Part shown: positions 12,101 to 21,100 of the stretch, piece after piece
Layout: each line of letters opens with the position of its first letter
How positions within the stretch are numbered: position 1 is the stretch's first letter
Assembly: GCA_958299035.1 (NCBI GenBank)
Contig: CATQJL010000305.1
Location: 36,221,733 to 36,285,732, forward strand
DNA from: Cylicocyclus nassatus
Lineage: Eukaryota > Nematoda > Chromadorea > Rhabditida > Strongylidae
Reading direction: 5' to 3'
Length of the DNA: 64,000 bases
Notes under the pieces: generated by a model
Told to the model about the DNA's origin: nothing
Seen by the model: only the letters and a program-made list of their open reading frames with translations
Databases searched by the model: none
Position numbers and translations under genes: made by a program

Positions 12101-15100
12101 TTACAAAGCTCCATAAAGTCGTGATTACATTTAAAAAGCTTCGCAAACTCGTAAAAACTTAACTAATAAAATTAGCGAGCGTAAAAACCCTGGTACTTCA
12201 CTTTTCAAATTTTTTGGAAACCCTGAAACATGGTTAATGCGCAATGACGGTGTAAACTGAAAATTTCTACCGTAATCCTACAGTAACATAGAGCAGTCAG
12301 TGATTCGCTTCATAGTGTAAATCTAAGTTGAAGCCAGCCCTACAAAGTAATGCCTAAAAGTAGGCGGAAGACTTCTTGGGAAAAGAGATATTGAGGATCA
12401 AACAGTGTATACATAATGACATCTTGTATGTTTGAACATGATATGCTCGTTTTCCACTTCCCCATTCCCTCTAACCCCCCCCCCCACGCCCCAGTGAGAG
12501 CATTGCAATTGCCCTCTTTGCGGTTTCGCGTCCTCACCCGACATAGGTTACTCGTCATGGGCGTGGCTGACCAAATGGGTGGGACAGCCCTTTTGAAACT
12601 TTTGCATTTGGGTCAACGTTTTTCTCGGCGCTCTCAAGTGTGGTGTAAATGATATTCTTTTGCTCAGCAATCAGTTTACAAAACTCAATATTCCATTGCC
12701 TCGAAGCAGCGTAGTTTTATTAAAAAGTTTGGGGTTGAGTCCTTCTTTTTCAATCTTGTCAGTAGAAGGCTTTGACTCACCTGTAGATTTTGTGACTATG
12801 CTATCATTATCAGATCCCTCAGCTCCTGATTCTGTCGCTTTTCGATCCCGATCATTTATAGGTTCCAGACCAAATGTGTCGCGATAATAAACAATGGGTG
12901 GGAAAGAAGGAGTGTACTGAAATGATAAAGGCTACAATAAGCTACAGAGTAATTCAAGCTTATCATTAAATGAATAGTAGCTTGACACTAAGAAGTTTAT
13001 TTTGTAACCCTTGAGTTCCCCTAAATTTCTCGTATGAAGTCTTCGTTAATGGGTTGCATCACCAACTGTGATGCTGAGTCACTTTTTAATCATTTTGAGA
13101 GCGTCTTGTGCGGTTCGAGCATTCTTTATGACAGCTCTTTAATCTTCTGTCAGCTGTTCTCCGATCAATATGATAAGGAACCAGATGATAAGTTTATTCG
13201 CGAATCTGATGCGCATTCATCATATATACTATCTGGTACTCGCAAAAATGTGAAATACAGAAATATGAATAAAGAATTTAGGTGGCACAAAGTCTTTCTA
13301 CGTCACACAATCAGTTTCTGATGCAAATGTTGAATGGCTGTTATTCAGCCACTTTTATTCTTGATTGGATTTTTTCGCCTCATTTGGTTTTCTCAGTGAT
13401 TTTTTTGTGGTAATTCTGCTATTTAGGTAAATTGGCACAATTAATTTCATCAAGCCACTTAGCTGGCGTGGAGACAGCGTTTAGGCAACACTTGTAATCT
13501 GGGTTCCTATGTGATTACTGACTACTGTTACTGCAAGGATTTGATTACTGTAAGGTTTATCTGAATATAGCTATTGCCATGGTAGCTTAAAAGATTTCGT
13601 GGATGAAATCAGCTCTAAACTGCGACTGGGACTGCACAATTTCCACCTGATCATTTAGCGTTTTTGAGATGGAAATTATCTGAGCTGAAGTTTGGAGTGA
13701 TCTTCATCCACCAATACGTTGAGAGTTGTCATTTACATAGAGCTCCAATTCAAGAGGCGGTCGAGAGGCGCGATTTACCCGGAAGTCCCCAACTCAACAC
13801 CCCAACTTAGAGCTACGCGCGCCTTTCAGGAATACCAGACAAAGTGTTCTAGCTTATCTGAACTTACCACTTGCTAAGTTGGAGGCTTTTGGTGGAAAAT
13901 TACTTGAACTACTCACAAAAATGCCATTAGTTGCATTTTTACGGGTTCTTGACCTCTAACATCTATGCTTTGAATCTAATTCAAAATACGAGGTTGAACA
14001 GCCTTGACAGCGATCTTGCATATTTCTACAGAAATTTCGAATGCTTTTAAAACGTCATTAAATTCTAAAAATGCGCTAATTTGTGCCCATGTGGTAATAA
14101 AAATCGCGCCTTTTGGCATACACCCCTTTAGTTCATCCTCCGATCATTTCCATCTGAGAAATCCTTAGATTCGCTTTTACACTGTCATCAATCACCCTCC
14201 ATTTCTTATCTTTGAGCCTCCACTCAGTGTCAAAGTGCAATTAATGATTATATGGTTACATGAATATCGTTGAATCTGGCGAAGAGCTTGATTTTTTGTT
14301 ACAAGGAAAATAAGTGATACTCAATTTATAAATTCATCTCTTTTCATCAGATGACTGTGCCAAATGTTTTCGCAGTAGAAGCAAGTCATGTTGTGAACAT
14401 AGGCAAAAAACGGTCATTCCGTAAATGAAGGGACAACTGTTTAGGTTTTTGCCGATATCACTCGACATGCAGAACTTGTAAAAAAAGCATGGAAAAAAGA
14501 AAGTGTAATGTTGCATTGGATAGAGTCTAAAGAAGAAACTCTCAGATGAAATAAATGCAGAAATTCCCGGCGTATTTTTTGCTTCCACATTTGCGCTATG
14601 AAAAGAAAAATGATCCCATATCTAAGATATCACCGGAACGTTTCGTTATAATAAAATTTTGCTTTCGACCACTTGTCTCCAACAAACTCCTTTTCATGAG
14701 AACATTTTGGCTTCATGGTGAGCATATAGTGCATGGCCAAGCTAAAAGCTATTTAACAAAACGCTGTTACTCTAGCAGAGAATCCTCGACTACACTACTT
14801 TTCTGCAAATGTAAACAAGATAGGCAAGCTTCGAATTTGAAATTTTGAAATTTTTAACTGTTGAATGCAGTGATAGCTACTGTAGGAGATCGGAATTTCC
14901 AGGATCGAGTAACCATTCAAAAATCTACTAGGCATTATTTTTCTCTAGGTCACGCTTTCTGAGAAAATTACAGAAATTTTTCTAAATAAATTTGGGGATT
15001 GCTTGATACTCACTGTTCTATGGGGTATTCTGGTCAGTCCAAAACGAATAACTTCCAAACCTAACCCAAGCGATCAGAAGCAGTACAGCATTCGGTTGGA

Positions 15101-18100
15101 TACTGGAGTTTACGTATCCGGGAAATAACTCGCTAAGCTTCATAGCTGGCGCAATAGTTTGATGAGGGGAGGGGGATGGCTTCTTCGTAAAAAAATTAGG
15201 GTTAGTAGATATTAACGGGCTACAAGAAGGTGTGCAATTTTGCACAACATGTGGGAAGCATCTAATTACCTTTCGTGTCTGTTATCACATTTTCATGAGA
15301 AATTGATTGATCCTGATATGTAGTATATCCATTATGAAATACCGTAAAATTTAGTTATACGAAGAAGCTATATCTGGCATTATCTAACTCCTAGTTCAGA
15401 AGGTTCTTAGCGCTCAGCTTTCAACTGATGCCTAGCTCCAGAGGACTATCTTTTGTGGGTTTTCAAGCACAGCAAATGTGAACGGCTGGCATGTGAAGTT
15501 TTTAGTGTTTCTATCAACATGTGTTCCTTGGAACGTGTGCTAATTGCTAGAAATAGGACGCTCAAGAGATGCATGATGTAAATTTCTGGAGTCTTTGAGT
15601 ATCTAATTTATGGGGAGTTTGAGCTTGATTTTCAGTGAAGCTGGAATAATCAAAAAAGATGGAAGGGTGAGAAAAGGGAGATAAGAAGATAGAATCGCGA
15701 AGACCGAGCGTTTAAGTATGATGGAATGAATGTTGTTAAAATACTCTCTATTTTGAAAAGCGGAAATAAATTTGCTTCTGAGTAGGGGCGGTTTTGGGAG
15801 ATCTCCCATCCAGTTTAGAGGTGACAAGAAATTTGAATCTACTAAGTTCTTAACGCTAAGCGTGTAATCAAACAATATGCGCTATAAAATTGTGGCCAAA
15901 AAAATTGCTAAAATTTTTTACCGGTCTTAAGAAATCCCCGCCCTTGAGAGCAAATTCCCCCACACTCATAAACGAACCTTATTTTCGTTGGTCCGATACG
16001 GGACTGGTCCTGCCATGTTGTAGTGGAGCGGCGTGGGGTGACACAAGTGGCTGGCGGCACACGAGGAGCTGCCTCCGTCTGTTACACCATGCAGTCAGCA
16101 TCGATAACCCCTTCGGATTCCCCGAGGCTCAAGCTCTTTGACGAGATCATCCTGCCCCATTTTTCCACACGTGATCCTCAATCATTCTCGCGAGACAAGT
16201 GGCATGGACGGCAAAATCAAAAATTTCTGGCCGCATAATCATTTTTTTCCTCCACCATCGCTTCTCGATAATTTATGCTATCATCATCTGCTAGGAGAAT
16301 TCAAATCACCGATTGCTTTTACTGCTTTTAGAAAAGAAGTTGAAGCCGTTCATGCCGGACCTTTTTATCTATAATAGTTTTGCACAAAATATGAAAACGA
16401 TGCTACTTTACCCCTCTGTTAATAGTCTAATTTTTTGGAGAAATAAAAGATGAGAGATATTTTTGTTTTCAGAATGCGTTTTTTCTTCCAACACTCATTC
16501 TCCCACCTCTGAAAGAGTTGCTCCGCGTTCTAAAGTTTTTAGAAAACTTTCAGATTTTCTCAAGCTCTCATTTATCAGTTTTCAAAATTTTAGAGATTCA
16601 AGTTGATTTAGAATAATTCCAATTATTTATAAGTAAACAAGTTACCTACATATAGTTCAAGGTAAACGCTTGCTTTCTCTTCCCCCTCCTCTTCTTCCAT
16701 CCGTCACTGTTACCCACATTTGCATAAGCTTGCTTCTCCATCAAATTGCACTTTTTACATTGATCAGGAGTTTTACGCAATGGAAATAGCGCAGAGTATT
16801 CAGCAGTGAATCCACAGCGGTGGCTGGCTGTTCAAAAATTTGGTGTGCCCGACAAAAATATTTTTAAATGGAGGCGCAACGTCAGCCACGCCCTTCGATA
16901 CATGAAAGCTACGACTTGTTCTTATATAATCTCAAAATATTTTAATGCAAGTAAAATAAGTCTTATCCACATAGCTCGACATAGCTCATGTACCTTAAAA
17001 GAATACTCATTCTGGGATTTGGGGGGGGGGGGAGTATATCTGACCTTCTCACGTTGCCTGGTGCAATTGCACCCTGCATCTTTTCGGATGTACAAGAGGT
17101 ATGACAAGGACCATGAACAGCTGGTTACGGAGCATAAGGAGTTTGTCATGTAAGTCAAAATGCAAGAACTTTCAAGAACTTGGTCACAGTTGCTTTACAA
17201 TTACCCTATTTTCAGGTGTATAAGCCGCACCCTTTTCACTCTAAAGGCGAGCACGCCAAAAGACTGACTTTCATCAAGGAGCGCGTTAAGTGAGAGCAGT
17301 ATGCGGTAAGGCGACCGCTTCGCGAGACATATGCGCGGCGGCACGCCTGGGTCTGCTCGCATTTAGAGCAAAAAGGGTGCGGCTTATACACCTGAAAATA
17401 GGGTAGCAATTTTTACAAATGTACCTTCTCAAGCTTTTCATCAGTTCTAATCGCGAGGGTTGTCAATACCTCATGAATCGAACAAAAACAAATAGATACC
17501 ATTGAGCGAGATAATAGTGAAGACCATTCTTCAAACCATAGATTTCTTGGAGCCGAGGGCGCTAAATATGAAATTGCTGTCATTGGCTGCCTTGAAATCA
17601 TTTTTTATTTTCTCTTCATAATAAGACCTTTCTTCTTGTTTTTCGGATCAAAATTCTTGGGGTAGAGGACTATATGTCGCCGAAAAAGGGCGGTCCCTGC
17701 GGTCATTTGCGACAAATACGCACCCTTATACACGCGCGGACATGCGTTCCTGCAGGGAATCCGCGCGGGACTCTTCCAAATTCGGCGACATATAGTCCTC
17801 CACCCAAATTCTTGTCATCTTCTGCTGTGGTGTCTCGCACAATACTGTTTTCGAATGAATTCGCTCAAACCTTACTAATCAGAATCGATCTCAGCCTAAA
17901 AATCAAACAATAAACGTCTCAAACTCAGTGTGGAACACTTCTCAATTGCGAAAATAGAACAAATGACAGCAATTTAATCAATTTGATGGGACAGTAGGCG
18001 CGCTCAGGACCCAAGAATTCTTCACCACTGGGGATTCACTTCCTGCAACCAGTCTTACTGTTTAGGCCAGTCAATGTCACTGCTTATACAAGCTAATAAA

Positions 18101-21100
18101 ATAAAATTCTGTTTACTATAAATTTTTGAGTGACACGAAACTCTTGCACTAAAGTTGAGTTCGTAACCTTTTTCACTCTCAACAACTTCGTTCAGTTCGG
18201 TATATGTAGAAAAGAAATCACTCGTTTTCTACGTACAAAATATCATAGCCAATCATTTACAGCATATCGTGGTGACCAGAGCTTATAAAAACAGCGTATA
18301 AAGAAGAAATTGACCAGCACTGATGTAATATTGAGAGATTTCGAATGAAATTTTCCCACGTATTTTCTAGGTTTGGTCTGTTAGCCTCTCACCTGTATTA
18401 AGTTGGCACGAAAGTTGTTGCGTAAGAGCAAAATTCGATAACTTTCGAATGGCTGGATATAAATTAATAACTTTGCTTCCTAAAATTAATAAAAGATTTG
18501 TGGTTTATAGCATACAAGCTTTTCATCAGCGAGTCACCGAGAACGAAGTTTTCTGATATGGCCTATCAAATTTTGCGATTTTGTGTTTGGTGATAGAAAA
18601 CTGCGGAGAGCCGCTAGCTAGCCATGAAAAGTCTGTGTCTTACATAATAGTAGCCCACACATTACTGAAGTAGGCTTCACTCCTGCATGGAAATGCAGTT
18701 ACAAAAAAAATCCCCACTTTCATGGCATCATCTTAACAAAACACAGTCCGAGACCTGAAATAACTTAGTGATCACTTGAAATGCTGTGACGTTTTTTCAA
18801 GACCTCGAACCTTGCCACATTAACGTATTGACTATTGCTAAGTAGTAAATTTTACGAACCTTTCAGGCTAGCTAGCGCTCTGCGGAAATTTCTGGCACCA
18901 AACTCAAGAGCGCCAAATTCGAAACGCTATTCATATTCAAAAGTTTCGTTCTCGGTGGCTAACTTATAAAAAGCTACGCTTCAATACCTGTTATGACTCG
19001 CAACCGTCCACTATTTTTAGAAATTATTATGGACCCAACTTCACTAATTGGAAAGTTGTCGAATTTTGTTCGATTTACGCAGTTATTAGTCAGCTGTCCT
19101 AATCTAATGGCAATAAGTGCTGTCAACAAGTGGTAACTAATCATTTTTTGTTATTTATCACTTGCTAGTCAAACAATGACATCACTCCCAATTTCATATG
19201 GCAATTGTGCACACCTACCGTAGAGCATCGTATCACTCTGGGAACGGTATTGTTCTGTAAGAACAGCTTTCACAAAAATTGCCAAGGGAAAGTACCACTT
19301 AGTATGTGGAAATTGTGAATTATCACTGATTTTATTATTGTTATCTGAGTTTTTTTTCTTCTCATGTTCGCAGAACCATGATTAAGTGCAATACAATTCA
19401 TTAGCTCTACTTATAGTATAAGTTGCATAAGAAACTTCAGTAGTGTTTTCTGAGTAAGGCAATTGACAATGCATATGTACATTGTGCATCTAGCGTCCAG
19501 CCAAGGCTAATAATATCGCTTTCAAATCTTTCCTTTCAGTTACTTGCAGCAATCAGGAACATCTCTGGACTCACAGTCAAAGTAGTTGATTACAATGGGT
19601 AAGAAAACTGTATCTAACAAAGAGACTTTACTTGATTGATTTCTGATGGTTTAGGCAGAATCCCTTCCTCAACCAGCTCAACAGCACCCATAATTCAGAT
19701 ATTTTCGTTGGAATGCACGGTGCCGGGCTCACTCATTTGTTGTTCTTGCCTGACTGGGCAGCGATTATGGAACTGTACGTGGACATACATACTGTTATAC
19801 AGGAGTCCCAAAAAATGTGCACTATTTGATTGTCAATAACTCTTTTTTTCTTGAGGTTTTCTAAAAGCTTTAGGTACCATTTTGTGGAGCTGGATTCAAG
19901 TTAGATTTACAGTGTGGAGTGTATCTCCCATTTTTAGTCGACACTGTAGGATTATGGCACGATTTTTGAAGAAAGTCTTGAGCTGAGGGTTATATTAGGT
20001 GGGTCCGAAAGTTCTGTCGTTTCATTTTCAAAATTTGTAACTTCGCGAAATTCCAACGGATTTGCTTGCCTGTAATTTTATTAGAAAGAATAAGTCTTTC
20101 TCTTTCAAACGCTTTTTTGTGAAGCCTCTGTTTCACACTAAGTGCGGAGATAAAAATGGAAAACTAAGACCATATAAACTTTCACCATTTTAAGTTAGAT
20201 CACCAAAAATCTGGAATGCTGCAGAAAAATCTGAAATCGGCAGTACGTTTGTTTTTTGACCTTTTCTTTGCAGCTGTGAAGAGTTTGTGCTGTTTGGACG
20301 TCTCTGTGAGAAGTTATGAATATCGAGTTTACTATAGAAAACGCCAAAATTATTTAATTTGTCAATTTTCGCGAAAATCATAACTTTTCACAGAGACGTC
20401 CAAATAGCACAAACTCTTCACAGCTACAAAGAGGAGGCGAAAAAACATATGTACTGACGATTTCAGATTTTTCTGCAGCATTCCAGATTTTTGGTGACCT
20501 AACTCAAAATGGTCAAAGTTTACATGGTCTTAATTTTCCATTTTTATCTCTGCATTCAGTGTGAAACAGAAGCTTCGCAAAACAATGGCTGAAAGCGGAA
20601 AACCTAATCTTTCTAATGAAATTACATGCAAGCAAATCCATTGAAATTTCGCGAAGTTACAAATTTCTAAAAATGAAACGACAGAACTTTTGGACCCACC
20701 TAATATTTCACCTACAAAAAGAAATCGAATGAGCTGGAAATTCTGAGGGTTAAACAGATTTGCTGATTAAATATGAAATCGCACTCCAGGCTTGACGCTC
20801 TTCTTACAAATTATGCTAAATAGACCGTAATAACCGGCTTTTTGACGCCCCTCAAAAAAAAACATTGCGCTACTTGAAAAAGCTCCTAAAGCTAGTAAAA
20901 ATTAGCGTAATGAAATTAGCATGCCTGAAGAAATTGTTACAAACTTTCTCAGATTTTTTTGGATTTTTTTCTCGATTGGCTAATTTTACACTGGCGCTAT
21001 ATGCTGGAAGTTCCTACCGTACCCTACATCATCGACGAAAGGTGGGAGATTCGCTTCACACTGTAAATCTAAGTTGAAGCCAGATCTACAGATTAACCTA

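Larger units (their letters stand above)
5290..19539 (+). other. EOGT intron 8, 14.25 kb, gene- and transposon-bearing
   Basis: The donor GTAGGT follows the codons for LNLDE and the acceptor CTTTCAG precedes [10 protein letters not shown]. These two peptides are adjacent in the EOGT family, so no exon is missing. The intron is about 100 times longer than the gene's small introns. It hosts an opposite-strand membrane-protein gene and foldback elements at 6617-7638, 10364-10838, 11749-12418, 17202-17405, 17660-17805 and 18398-19102. The remaining AT-rich parts (5290-6616, 7639-8258, 12917-15013, 15061-17201) show only weak isolated open stretches. Confidence 0.9.

Noticed and set aside
17674..17913. 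79-codon + frame across 17674-17913
   Set aside because: Most of it is the 146-bp miniature element and its inverted ends.
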